Below are positions 1 through 13,575 of a stretch of DNA of 64,000 nt, one piece after another. Source of the stretch: Penelope pileata (taxonomy: Eukaryota > Chordata > Aves > Galliformes > Cracidae); assembly GCA_013396635.1 (NCBI GenBank), contig WBMW01005081.1, forward strand, positions 113,626 to 177,625, read 5' to 3'. The notes under the pieces are model-generated. The model ran no database searches, had not been told where the DNA came from, and saw only the letters and a program-made list of their open reading frames with translations. The position numbers and the translations under genes are program-made. Numbering within the stretch: position 1 is the first letter of the stretch; each line of letters begins with the position of its first letter.

Positions 1-1215
1 TGCCAGCATCTGTGTTGCGGTCTTGTTTAGATGGTACAAATTTTCTTTCTTCAGCACTGTTTTGAACTTGCCTGTTCTTAGTGTCTCGTTTAAACCTGTG
101 CATTATGATCCATTATGGTCTGGCTTAGGTCTACCTTTCTGAAGCAGAAGCTTTAGATAGAAGCTATTTTGATTTTAATATGTCTCCTCGGGTGGGAGGA
201 ACATAGCTGTGTTTGTGGTTGAAGTTTGCCTTTTTTCTCAGTCGTTGTGTTAGCTGCTGTTAGTTAGCAATCAGTGAGTCCTGAACAGCATCTTTGCTGC
301 CTGATAGTTGTGGTACAGGGATTCTGACAAAAGTGGAAAGCCCATGCCTCGTCTGCACCTTGAGGAGGTCTGTAGCAAACGTGTGGCTTTTGTAGAGTGC
401 CGCCTAGGCTGTCTGTGAAGCAGAGTTGTGCTGAGTATGATATCGAGGTGTTGCATAAGGTAAGTTGGCGGTCAGAAGGGACAGTGAAGTCATCAGTGTT
501 GTATAGGCACGACATCCCAAAGGCTGCAAGGTAGCACAAGTGTGCTCTTTAATCGAGACAAATTATAGAAGTCATCTTGCCCTATACCCTAGCACTTGAC
601 ATCTGGTGTAAATAGGTGAGATTTTCCTTGTTTACTTGCATAATATTTGTGGGAGGGAAGAAAGAATGGAAGTGGCATGGATGATTACTTCTGTCTGGCT
701 GAACAAAGAGAAGATGAGATAGGCAAGGACTAGATGACCTGATGGTATGCTTCTGCCCCAAAAAATCAGGTCCTTTAAAGCTAGGCTGAAGAGGCAGAAG
801 GTGCACTTCAGATTTAAGCTAGTTTACTAGCCTTGGAGAAAATAAATAAGCTCACGGAGTGTTATGTCTTTTTTTTTTTTTATTGAGAGTTGAGCGCTTT
901 TGAAAGTCCTTGTTCCCAGGTCCATGGTGGGAACTGGATTTCCAGGTAAATCATACTTCAATCTAAATTCCTGTTTCTGTAGGAAGTTTTTACTTAGAAG
1001 TATAGGCCTGAGAAAACAGTTTGGAAGCTGTTCATCCTGAAATCTGTTTTATTTGCTGCATGGGAATCTATTTTAGAAGTACTTCAATGAAAACTTGGAC
1101 AATAGAACAAAACACTGAGGCTCAGCATTCAAAAGCACGTTATTTAGTTTGGCTGGCAGGGTTTGTTTTTTGTTTTTTGAAGTTTTGGAGTATGGGGATT
1201 TCTTTTTTTCTTTTC

Positions 1216-1237
1216 TTTTTTTTTTTTTTTTTTTTTT
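1216..1237. repeat. Poly-T tract, 22 T
   Basis: An uninterrupted T run preceded by further T-rich sequence from 1201. It could be the tail of an old minus-strand retroinsertion, but no element is recognisable beside it. Length is likely to vary between individuals. Confidence 0.85.
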
Positions 1238-4200
1238 GTTTCATCTCCACCCTTGGAGCTTGTTGCATAACTGTGTTTTGTATCATACCCTGCTCTTCAA
1301 TGTGATAGATTCTATTGAATGAGAAACAAACCCACCCTGCAAGCTAGATTTAATGCTTGGGATTAGGTATAATCCCAAAGGTGTAATTGCTGGAACATGT
1401 GGTTCCTACTAGCATTGGTATAATCCAAAGTAAGCAGTATACTTTAAGATGTTATATTTCTTTTTTTTCCTGGTTCTGTTTTTCTACTTCTGCTTCCTAC
1501 CAACTCTGCTGAGGCATGTTGAAGAGGACAGCTTTTGCTCTTGCCAGCCAAAATCTGTTTTTGCAGTGAGGGGTCCCTGCTGGGGAAATCTTTTCCTGCT
1601 ATCTTTCTTCTCTCCACAGGGTAGCGGGCATAAGGACTGCCCTGCTGTCTGCTCTGCTGACAGCCACGCGCTCTCTGCTGCTCGCTGCAGCAGCTGCTGC
1701 TCCTCAGCCTGACTGAGAGAGCATAAATTAAAATACAAAGGTCTCCTGTGGCCACTCTTGGCTGACACTGCAATGGCAGATCAGACTTTCTACATCATCT
1801 TCACTTGACTTCTTTTTTTTTCTCAAGGATTTCCTCTACATTTGTATCAGTCACTGTCTTTTGCTGCTGGGCTGAGTAGTGCAACAGTCCAGTCACTCCA
1901 AATGTTTTATGTACTTGAGTAACTGAGTTGTTTGTAGAAAAAAGAATTTCAACGTGGGTTTCATCAGAAGCTCAAATGCTTTTTCCTGTTCATAATTTCA
2001 AGGAAAAAAAGAGACTATTTCTGTTCTTTTTTCGGCTGTTGAAGATACAGGGCAAATTTCTGTCCCCTTCTTCCTGCGAGGGCATACAGAGTTTTAGAAG
2101 CAGCAGAATCATTAGATTGCCATTGTGTGCATGTGACTGAAGGCACAGCAGTGAGTGGGGTGTTTTCTCTGACGGGTTGTATTTTCTTAAAGCTTGGTGT
2201 CTTACACTGTTCGTACAGGGTGTCTCTGACTCCCAGAGGGCAGAGGAGGAGCTGCTTGGTGGTGGGGCGAAACACTGCACAATTGGTTATGTGGACATCC
2301 TGGCCAAGCTGTGTATGTGGGTTTTTGGCAGGAGGTGGGGCTCTTTTTAGATTTATTTTTACCCTGTACGCCTCTGACGTAGTAGATGTTCTTTGGTTCG
2401 ATATACTTGTATATCGGGGTGCCTTGCTCTAGGTCATACATGAAGGGAGTAACATGGTGACAGCATTTGTCCAGAACTTTAATGAAGCTGAGTGTGGCAT
2501 CATATTTATTTTATTTATTGTAAAGACTTAATTAGGGTTGAGATGGACAAGGATAGGCTTCAAGCACTTAGAAGACCTTACTAGAAATCACTGGCACTGC
2601 CTTTGTGCACTGTGGAAGAAGGGTCCTAATTTGCAAAGGTCTAGTTCAGAGGAAGAAGAATTGGGTAAAACTTTACAAGAGGAACAGAAGCTGTAACCAT
2701 CACCAAAAATGACTTCAGACGGATGGAAGCTGATAAAAATTTCTCATTGATAATATAGCACACTGAGTCCATGTTGCATGTTAATCATGGGTTTCTAAAT
2801 GATTTAGATACTCTTTGAAAACTTTCACTGTTTTTACTTTTTTCTTTAACCACAGTCACGGTAGTTATGGAAATTGTATAAGCATGCAGTAATATTTGGA
2901 AATAATCAGGGGACCAGCCATGGAATTGCTGTTCTGTCTACCGATTTGACTTAACAAGAATAAAATGCCATTACTGCGTTTGTAATCAAATTTATTTTAA
3001 TGTCTTTGAACAAAATACCTCTGGAATCAACTGCTGAGTGCTTTAACTGCTTCCTTGCTGCTTAATGAAACGGTGGCCTTGCCAGGCTGCTTGCTAATGG
3101 GGTAGCTGCTTCTTGGGGCCTAGTTTCCATTCCCCCACATAAATATTAGCTGTCTGGAACATCTTCACTGATGCCTAATGCAGTACTCAGGTCTGTGCAA
3201 AAGAAGCAGGGTTAACGTTCACACTTCTTTTTTCGGTTTCCAGTGTGGTATTAATGGTGACAGACACAGAAGATCAAAAAGTCCACTTCTAAAAAACTTG
3301 ACACTGAGGTGAATAGTCTTCCAAGGCCAGTGGGAAACGTGCTTCTTTTTTCCCCACTGAGTCCCTTGGGTGAACTGTATAATTAATTTTAAAAAGTGTG
3401 TGGGGGGGGAATTCTTTCACTGTACCTTCTTTTTCACTTTTTTTCTTCTTTTTTTTCACTTTTTATGGTGATTGAAATTTATATTCAGTAACCACTGCTC
3501 ACTGTAGAACGACCCTGCTGCAAGGTTAGCTGGGGAGGGGCTGGTGACTCCTGGCTCAGTTGGGGTGATCCACTAAATGGATCGAAATGGTGTTTAGGAT
3601 AAAGCTGTTCCTGGGTTTCTTTGTCTGTTTCCATAGGTCTGGAAGCAATGAACAAATGTCAGTAACTCCAGTGACTCTCTTGAATGGATGCATAGGCTAT
3701 CCCGTCTTGTCATAGTAAATATTTTGCATTGTGAAAGCCTAAAAATAAAATTTACCTAACTTACCTAAGAATCGCCCCTCCTCCCCTTTATTTTTTCCCC
3801 TCAAACTTGTGTTGCATTAAAATTTTAACATTTCTTGATTTTAGCTTTGGAGAGGGAAGTAGCAAGATAGGGACTTGCTCCTGCTTGCTCTTTTATCATG
3901 CTAATAGGGCTACGGAGAGTTAACCTTGGGGGTGAGGCAAGAGGACAAGATTGTGTAAGTAAACTGTTACGTGAAAGTAAATAAACATACACATGGTGAA
4001 AAATGTATCTTCTTATCTTCAGTAAGCATAGTGCTATTTGTAAGTGCTGGATGAATAGTCCTGTAAGCTGGCATCGTGTATCTCCATGACACCTACAGCA
4101 GGATGAGTGGGAGAGCAAGTATCCATGCAGCATCCTTGTAGATGAGCAGTGGCAGGATACTTCTGTAGTCCCCGGTAGCTCTTTTCTGGTAACCCCGCAC

Positions 4201-7200
4201 CACTCCAACCAGAACAAACCATGCCAGGTCTCTGATGTGAACTTGCCAGCTAGCACTTGGATTGAATAAGTCTTTCTTAGCTGTTCATCTGAAGAGTTGC
4301 TGTTTTAACAGCCTGTTGCTGTTTTTTTTTGTTTTGTTTTGTTTTCTCTTTAAAAATAAATTCCAACCATAGAGAGGACGAAGAAACTTCTGTGCACCAT
4401 CTTTGCTGATTTTGGCGATGTGAAGGAATATAGATTTCTGCTCGATGATGATCAGCCCAAATGTAAGTGTCACGAAGGGTGTTTTGATTGAAAAAGTGTA
4501 AGCTGTGGTGAGACACCCAAAAAGATAACTGAGAATAATAATAATTCTAATTGTAGGAATTGTAGTATTCCTGTCAGATAATGTTGCTAACTTCTTTTTT
4601 TGGTTCTGAAATTGTATCATCCTTGAATGCATTTGTGTGTCCCAGTTTTGCTGGACTTCTTTTGGGTTCAGAAGATGGGCTTTTATATAAAGCTCCTTCC
4701 TGTCCTTCCCTGGCTGAATAAATTTCCCTGAACTTTTGGTGTACCTTTTGTTTGTGTTATCTGTTAAAGGTGAGGAAGAAGACTGAGTATCTGCATCCTC
4801 TTCCTACTTAATACCGTTGACAACAAAACGGGCATCTAGAAGTCACGAGAGCACCAGCCTTTGATGTTTGTGGTGTGTCTCTTGCAGGCTAGAAAATCAG
4901 GAGCAGTACCTGAGGTACTTGGTGGGACTGTACTTGCCCGCTGTTATGGTGCGGTTTGCAAGGGCTGTAGAAGCAATATAAATAGATTTCTTTTCCAGAC
5001 AATATTCAGTCTGCTCTCAGCTGTGACCAGTGCACTTCTGTTACAACTCCCTGTCTAATATGAGCTGAAGAGACTCTTTTAGCAGTAGCTCAGTGTCAGA
5101 GAGGGAGTGTGTAGCCGTAATGTAGAATTCATTATTCTGTAAAATGATACTAGCGTGATCCAACTGACAGTTTTTAGGCTTGCTGGCATGGTCCTTCCAC
5201 AACACAGGCTGCTTTGTTCATTTAGTATTGTGCTAGGAGGTTGCCATGCTGTCAGACAGGCTGACTGAGAGAATTTGATTTTTGTGATGCTTGACTTAGG
5301 TTAGTAGTACTAGCCTATGTTGCCTGTGGGTACTTCTGCCAGTGCTGTAAATAATAGATAAATGTGCTTCTCCTCAGCTAGCATATTCTTGTAATGTCAT
5401 TCCAAGTGTAGGAATGAAGAACAAATTATTAAAAATACTATCTTGTGCTTGGGCACCTTGCTTTTCTTCTCTGAAATTAGAATTCCCTTGAAGGAAGTGG
5501 GATTTCAAGGGGTTCTTAAGAAAAAATAGGACACAAGTGTCTTTTTTTTTTTTCTTTGAGACTAACATGCTCACCCTCCCCTGGATCCTGTACACTTTTC
5601 AAGGAAACCTGGGAAACAGCTGCTTCATGACACTAAATTGTTCAAAAGGGTCATTTGCTCTGTGCTGTTTCCTCAACATCCTCCTGTGGTGAGGCTTCGC
5701 CTGGTCTGGGGGTTAAAAAGCCAATTGCTCTGACTAGCTCTCTTATGGGCTGTAGACTGTCATAGTGGAAACTTGCCTACTATTTGGCAAGGTTTTGGAC
5801 TGGAATAACAGGCTTTGGTTTGGTGTGACTTGCTTTGCTCAGAATTTAGTACGCTTTGCAGATATCTGTCTGGTTAGAATACACTTGTTAAGAGTATTTT
5901 TTTTCTTGGCATTAAAACAACGTGCATTTTCACACTTACTGACGCCCTTCCTTGGTGGTTCTTAAAAGCAGCATACTTCAGAGGTGTCTGTGGAAAAATA
6001 AAGCTTGGTTAGTTTTGAGCAGTTACTGGAAAACTAATTCTGTGCTCCAAAATATGAGTTGTGGATTCTTTGCTCCACTGAGTGAAATATGGCTGGTGTG
6101 ACCTAGTTTATTTGCATATTTAACATGCTAGATACTTTTTTTTTTCCGCATGTTTCCTAGGAAACAAATGCCCTGGTATGATAGAAAACAGCTATTGTAT
6201 GGGGACTGCTGCCTGTCTGAAGCATTGTTCTTTTGTAGGTGGAAGGCTTTGAAGGAGCAAGAGCTGGAGTTTTTGAAAACATCTTCATTGACCAAAATGG
6301 CACAACAGTGTGTTTCACTCAGCTGTGCAACACCCTGATGTATTTACCCTGTATTTACCCTTCAGTAGTGGTATCTATGTTTCTGTGTTGTAATAGCTTC
6401 TCTAGTGAAACTAGTATATCTGCTCCTGTTCCAGACGTGCTACAAGAAACTGATTGAGTAACTAGTGGTAGCTTGTTTGTCATCCGTGCTGAGCAACACG
6501 CAGATGTATATTCATAGGAGTGTTTTACTTTGAATTATCTGGAATGGTAATAGTAATGTAGATTTTGGGGTGAACTTTGAGAGTGAACTTCTGGAACTGA
6601 TGGTTATGTTAGTGAAGTAGCTCAAGGGGGGATGGCAGTCTTTTTTTTTTCTTTTTTTTAAAGTAAATATTATTGCCTTCAATTTGTCATTCTACTGGTG
6701 TTTTTGTTTTAGCCCAGTGTTTGTTGTTGCCGCATTAAAAGGAATAGGTGTAGTTGTTGCAATGCTAATGTTGATGCTGGGAGGGCGAGAGTGGTTTGGG
6801 GATCCGTACTCCTCAGTCTTACTCTGAGCCATAAAAGAAAACTGAGCAGAAACTAGTGCAATGGTTGAACTGGCTGATCAGCTAATGAGAATGGCTGAGG
6901 GGCATGGTGCTGAGTTTGTTCCTCCAGTGTGTTTAGTGTCTGTGAGCTTTAGGTAGTGTGTGGCAGAGGAGGTGAGTTCTTCACTTTGAGAGTACGCTGC
7001 AGTTTCCTTCCACATTACAGCTTCAATAACTCGTGGAGGGACCTCTGGTCTGTGGTGCAGCTTACATAAAGCTGTATCTTTTGTAACTTCATCTGTTTGT
7101 TCTGAAATGCGTGAAGAAGTGAGTGTGTAGCACGTGGTGGCATCCATCACAGGTGCCTGGGTTGTGTGCTGCAGGCTGTGTGGCTTGTGTGGCTGTGGCT

Positions 7201-7963
7201 TGCTGTGGGTGGGTGATCTTCCACCTGTGCATGCAGGTACGTAAGGAGGTGAATAGCTTGTTTGCATCTTTACATTTTGATACTTCATTTATTTCTTGCT
7301 GCTGTTCCAGGCCTTAATAGCTATTCTTCTGATCTTTTTCCTTTTCTCTCAGTTCACAGTGCATTGAGAAGGGAATGGTTAGTGAGGATGTAAGTCCATG
7401 TGCTTCCATGATTCACTGCCAGAGCTTTGTTTTGCACCACTTTATTCGGTCCCTTTCCTGAGGGAAGGTTAGGTAGCTAATAGTAGCAGTGTATGATCAT
7501 GAGCCTCCTAGAAAGATGAATAAAATAAGGGGATGTTTTAGGGAATGGAGCTTGTTTTGTTTGTTACTGCTTTTGGGCTTGGAATCCAGCAGAGCTAATT
7601 CTTTAACCGTGTTTGTCATTAATATGGATATAATGCATGCTTCTTGCCTTCCCCAAGGGTTATGTCTTTCCAAAGTCTCAACACCTTTGATAATAAACTG
7701 CACTGAAGGCGTATATGAGACTTAGAAAATCTTGCGGAAGACTGTACGACAAAAATATAAAGTCCTGAAATAACCGGCATGTGTAGTAAGACTGTGCCTT
7801 CAGTGCAAGAACTGGAGGTGAAGGCAGAGTGAAACAGGGTGGCTGAGTGAAGAGCCAGCCAAGGGCATTCTAGTCCAGAGCCATATCCACCTGTCGTGTG
7901 GCAAGGCCTGCTAGACCATAAAGGCAGCAGTCTGTGAAGCCAGGCTGCTGCTGGAGGCTGGAG

Positions 7964-7981
7964 AGAGCTCTTTTGAGCTCT
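7964..7981. repeat. Perfect 7-bp inverted repeat with TTTT loop
   Basis: AGAGCTC TTTT GAGCTCT, read directly. Small enough to be chance. Confidence 0.6.
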
Positions 7982-10900
7982 GCCAAGAGGGGGAGTTGCT
8001 CTGTTGTAGCTGCCGCCTCAGCTGTTACTGGTCCTTACAGCTGTGCAGAGTAAGGAAGGGGTGAACCACAGGGCTTTCAGCCTTGTGCCGACCAAGTAGT
8101 CACAGCTGTTGGAAAGGTTGCTCTTGGAAGGCTGCGTGACATGCATCGATGTTTGCATGTGACCCAGAGACATTCTGATGGCTTCTGTATTTCACTTGGG
8201 ACTCTTAGCACATTCATAAATTTTATTTCCAATTTTTCCTGTTTTAGTTTTGAGGAGGTGATGGCATGGTTATCTTCATGGTGCTTTACAAGGCCAGGAT
8301 ATCCAAGGTTATCGTTTCTGGTAGTTTCCTATGACAGAACATCTTTTGTGAAGGAAAGAAAATTATGATTTCTCTTAAGAGTAAGCTCTTCATGAGGGTG
8401 ATGGGAGGTTTGGATTCTGTGTGGTAAGTTTTGCAAAGGAATGGTACTGATCTTCTCACGTGGCCATGTGACTTCTTAAGTGGTTTTACTTCATGGAAAG
8501 AAAATAGGTTACAACATTGCTCTGGATGTTCAATATTACCAACTCCATTCCTGAGTGCCTGTTTCTACTTCTGCTTCAAAAAGGATGGCTGAATGCTAGC
8601 AACAAATGTATCACAAGTCTCTTCAGGTGCTAGCTTTTCTGTATATGGAGATGTTATTGGGTCACCCTATTGTGAGATGTGTCTTATGCCACTGCACCTC
8701 TTCATTGGTTGCCAACGAACATGGTCTAATTGAAACCGAATTTGAAGACACAAGTGTTATTTTTAGAATTCCTGTAAGTGACCGGTTCACATTCTTGTAA
8801 AGGCAGCTGCACTTGATGTGATCTTGACCTCTTGCGAGAGCTGTGTGCCGATGGAACTGTTGGTGTTGTTGGCTGGTGTGCGCATCCAATAAGGCTTTCT
8901 CAACAGCTATACTCATTAGTAGCAAACAACTTCAAGTTTCAAAACAAAACGTAAGTCCCTAGTTCTCACACAATTGTGATATCCAAAGTAGTTTTTCAGC
9001 CCTAAGGACAGAAGAGAGGGAGAGAAAACATAGATCTGTGTGTCAGACCTCTTTAAATACTAAAATATCTAGATTACATGACCCAAGCCAATTGGCTGTT
9101 GCTGAACTGTCCCTTTGCATAGTAAATATTCAGCACATGAATGAACAAACCATTCATGAGGGGCTGCTGATAAGCTTGCTGTTCCACAGTGACTGTAGGG
9201 GAGTACTGGGGAGAACTAGCTGCCTTGCCTACTCATGGATGCATTGACCAAAACAGCATTGGGTAAATGGACAGGCCAACCAAGCATGTGGCAGGGAGGA
9301 TCCTTCTTGCTATTCCAACCAAGATAAGCTAAAGCCTTTGAGCAGTGACCATGGCAAACTGCAGCATGCCACATGAACAATAAGAGTCTCTGTTCCGAAG
9401 GTACATTTGTTAACTTTGTTGCAAGCTGTTTTATTTTAAAATCCTTAATGCCCTCTCCTGCCCAAAGCCTGTGCTTGATTCTCTTGTCTTTCTTCTGGTC
9501 ACTTTTGAGAGGAGATGGAAGAGAAGTTGTGACAACTGCAGTAATAAATAAATAAGTCTGTAACTTCTGTCTATGTATTAAAAATTTTCATCTGCTGGAT
9601 CTTCAGTGCTTTTATTTCTTGATTTCAATTTCTTGATGTGGGTTTTCTCTTATTAATAGTATGCACAATGGACATTCATTGCTGCTCTCAGAGCATTTTT
9701 ATGCAAGTGTAAACATTCCATAGTTGAGTCTATTTCAGGTGCTTGTATTAAGCAGTATTTGATTGTTTGCATGAATGCAGAGCAGAAGCACTCTTCTGTG
9801 GAACAACAAAAAGTGGCACTTAGGGTGAAATCTCTGCTGTGGTAGAAAATATGCATGGAAACATCTTAAGAGTTCATTACATAACTAGAGCATCTGGTTA
9901 TTGTTTGAATCAATTCTTCTAATAAAAGTCAGACCTGCAGAGGAGTTGTTGCTTTGTTAGTCATCTTAGCTGTTCCACAGTGCTGTGTAAAACTCAGAGC
10001 AGCTCTGATGCAACATTGAGATACTTTACACTTAATGAAAGTTGCAATTGAGTCTAGTTTTAATCTGCTTTTCATCATATATTTAGTAACATGAGCGTAG
10101 GAAACTTCAAGTAATTTTCTTTGTATTTTAAGGAAGATCCACTTTGAAAATCTGGGCTACATCTCTGGGTAGAAAGGGGCAGATCTGTCTGTAAAGAAGC
10201 AGTCAGCCCAGATGTCATTCCACCTTGGTGGTTTTATCACAGCGTGATTTCTGTTTGCTTCCCATTCCCTTTGTTACTTACCTACTGCAACTTCATAAGG
10301 AAAAGCAAAATGAACTTCTGCAGGCTGTTTTTGTGAGCTGTGTTCGTAGCTCTGTATCCCCAGGTACCATGTTGAAGTGAGCTGGACACTTGGAAATGTG
10401 GAAGACGGTGTATGTTGTAGCATAATTACGGGAAATTTCTCAAATCTGCTAAAATTTCTTACCACTGCTAATAACAGCTTTTCTCTAGTCTGTTTGAATC
10501 CAGGTACTCTGAGGGAATGAAACTGTTGGTCAGCTAAAAGAGCACAGTGTCAGGCAGTGGCTGCTGTTCCCAGGCTGAAGTAAACTGGCACTGACGATGT
10601 GGGAATATGTTCTCCCAACAGCTGTGGTGTTAGCGGGCTCTAATGGCATGGACTGAATTGGATGTGGCAGTGCATACCAGAGAGGATGACTTTCCTCGCT
10701 GAGGTTCCCTTTGGAGTGTTGAAGGGCTTTGAGACATCTTGGTGGTGTGAGAAACAGAAAAGAAGGACTCTTCCCAAATGTGCTGACTCTTTGTTTTGCT
10801 CAGCACTGATGACTGTGATTTGTTCATCAAAACTTTGGTTATGCTAAGAGCTGTGTGTGCATCTGGATCATTGTCAAGTATGTACCAGTCCCCATAGAAG

Positions 10901-12970
10901 AGATATGCAAGAAAGCAGTGAGGTGTGAATGATGCCTGGTGCTTTATTTTGAAGCACATGGTTATTAGAGCTCTTTAGTTGCAAATCTTCATGCAGTAAT
11001 GCTGTATTTTGTGCTGCTTCCAGGATTACAGTCAGTAACTCCTTGCAGAGTAAAATAGAGAATCTTGCCCCTCTTAATGATCCTTAGGCTGTTTTAAGGA
11101 GTCTCTTCCAGAAAAAATTCAGAGAGTTTCAGCAGGTCGTAATATGAAGTGACTGGCTGTCTTGGTGGTAGATCTGGTGGAAATTATTATCCTTGTCTTT
11201 GCTGTTCTCATTCACCATCTGCTGGTAGGTGACACTGTTAATTGTACTGACATACGTTTGACAGCTCTCTAAACTGAAACGGTGAAATAATATAGGTTGC
11301 AAACAGATTCCCAAAGCTTTTTGGTTCATATGTCTTTTGTTTCCTTTAAAAAAATGCATAATTCATAGCTCCAGTTTAGAGAATCGTTAGAGATGTGCTT
11401 AGTGCCTTGGGGAAGAAGCAGCCCCTGTCCCAGGGTGGAGCGGGAATGAGCAATGGAGGAAAGATCTGAGGCTTAAGATCTTCTGCTGATGAAAAATTAT
11501 TTGCATAACCACGGACTGAACCTTACCTGGAAAAAACACCAGTGTGTGCCCACATGTAACTTTTGGAAGGAGAATCAGGATCAACCATTGAGAAACATAG
11601 TGGCACTGCTCTGTATTGCTGCCAGGGTTTTCTGCTTGCAAGCTAAATGCAATGGTGCAGTGAATTTGAAATGTTAAAAACTTTAAAAGGCTTCTTTTGC
11701 ATGCAGATGTGATAATTGGTGAATGTTTGACAAGTCTATTGGAGATTGTGGTTTTTAATGGGAGTACTAAATCTATTTTGCTTCATTTGCTTTTCAGCTA
11801 CCTGAACTGTAGTTCCTGCTTGTCCTCAGATGTTTCTTCTCCTCCATTTAATACAAGTTACGTGCTGCAGGACTACTTAATCCTCCTTCTTCTCAAGTAA
11901 ATTGCCATATGTTAGTGTAATTATACAATGAGCCTTCATTTTGTTTTCTGCTTCATTTTAGTAGATCAGCAGTTCTCCATACCATGTAAATCTCTGCACT
12001 TAGCATTGTTCTGCAACCTGCTTTGAGCTTTCAGATGTGATCTGCATTTTTAACCTTGACCTGCATTTTTATGTACCTTGTACCTTAGGAGGTGCAAGGA
12101 AAGAGGAGAGTTGAGTGAGTGACCTGCAGAGCGACATATGTGGTTTGGGTTATTTTGACATGAGATTTCTGGGCAATTTTTTTAGGATTGAATTGTTACT
12201 TGATTTTTCTTTCTTTTACTTGACTTGCACAATGACTAGTGCATGTATGCTGAATGGGGGATAGGGCAGGAAGGTGCTGCCTACCTCTGTACCAGTTTGT
12301 ACTTAGCAGCATTACTGGGAAGTGGTGCTTTCAATTTACTGAGGTGTAGATGGCATTATTGACGCATGTGTTCGTGATGAATGATGGCTTTGTAACAGTA
12401 AGTAAGAAGCTGATGTAGCACTAGAGAGTAACCTGTCCTGCATTCTCTCAAAAGATGTGAGATCACACAGCCTGGAAGAAGCAAATGGCAGATGGGCTAG
12501 GAAATGTATGCGCACCCATGCAGTGTTCAGCAGGCAGAGTTTTTGATAGCAAGTGTAGCAGTGTGGTGACTTAGGAGGTTAATGCTGGTTCTTTAGCAGC
12601 ATCAATGTTTTCACCTTGTTGCTTGCTCTGATAAAGTATTTAGTACGTGATATAAATGCATGAATGTTGCCAAGAGAAATTCTGTGTACCTGGTATGAAA
12701 CCCTTTCACCACTTTTATTAGCTCTCTGAGTGGGACAGGGACACTCAAACCTATTGATGACTGTGTATGGCTTTTGTCTTCTGCCTGTATTTCAAGCATA
12801 GGATGGCTGATGTTTGTGCTCATTAATGAGTTGCTCCCTTACAGTGCTTCCTTGATCAGCTTCACATGCTGTGCTCCTGCCCTGTCCTGTAGGGACATTC
12901 AATGAAGTACAACCCTGTGTTCTTGAAGAAACAGGTGGAAGCTGTTTTGTTAGGAAAGTTTTGTTGCCAG

Positions 12971-13096
12971 TTTCATAGAATGGTTCAGGTTGGAAGGGAC
13001 CTTAGAGATCATCTTGTTCCAACCTGGCTGCTACAGGCAAGGACACCTCCCAGGAGACCAGGTTGCCCGAAGCCCCATCCAGCCTGGCCTTGATGT
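12971..13096 (-). mobile_element. CR1 LINE 3' fragment, minus orientation
   Basis: Matches the reverse complement of the avian CR1 3' end: CATAGAATGG, then GGTTGGAAGGGACC, GATCATCTTGTTCCAACC, GGACACCTCCCAGGAGACCA, and AGCCCCATCCAGCCTGGCCT. Only the last ~125 bp remain, as expected for 5'-truncated CR1 copies. No coding capacity. Confidence 0.9.
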
Positions 13097-13526
13097 TCAT
13101 CCGTGATGATGAGATCTGGTTGAACTTGGATCTGGTTAGGTATACTTTTCTTTTGCCTGCAAAGTTCTCCTGTCACCCTCACTAACCACTCTTAGCTGCT
13201 CATGCCTTTGACAGGCCTCAAGAAGCTGCATGGCTGGGAAGTGATGTAGTGAAACTACTTTTCCTGACAAAAGGGCAGCAGAGCTACCTGATTGTGAAAA
13301 GGCTGGCATTCTTGCTTTTCTAGTGCATAAGTTTCTTTAATTACGTGGAGTGAGACCTTACCCCCCTTAATGATTGCTCCCAGAGGCTGTACTTCTGAGT
13401 CTGCTCCAAGTTGCTTTATAGCAGGAGATTACTGAAAGCCTGCTTCACATGGCAGCACAGTAGTAGATTTAGGGGAATGCTTTTAAATCCTTTTCTAAGA
13501 GCTGAGATTCCAAGGTGTAATTTTTC

Positions 13527-13575
13527 TTAGGTTCATAATAAGAAATAAGAAATAATTAGGTTCATAATAAGAAAT
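13527..13575. repeat. 29-bp tandem duplication
   Basis: TTAGGTTCATAATAAGAAAT occurs at 13527-13546 and again at 13556-13575, separated by a short AT-rich spacer, so the unit is 29 bp. Confidence 0.85.

Larger units (their letters stand above)
1..12970. other. Intronic sequence without recognisable gene
   Basis: Mostly AT-rich, CpG-poor sequence. I see a 22-T run (1216-1237), a GT/TTTTG-rich low-complexity patch (4320-4345), a pyrimidine-rich stretch (about 3415-3465) and a small perfect inverted repeat (7964-7981). Open frames here are short or have unprotein-like, Cys/Ser/Leu-rich translations and I do not call them. Confidence 0.75.

Noticed and set aside
3825..4256. 143-codon open frame on the - strand
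   Set aside because: Cys/Leu/Ser-rich translation with no recognisable motif; an isolated frame in intron.
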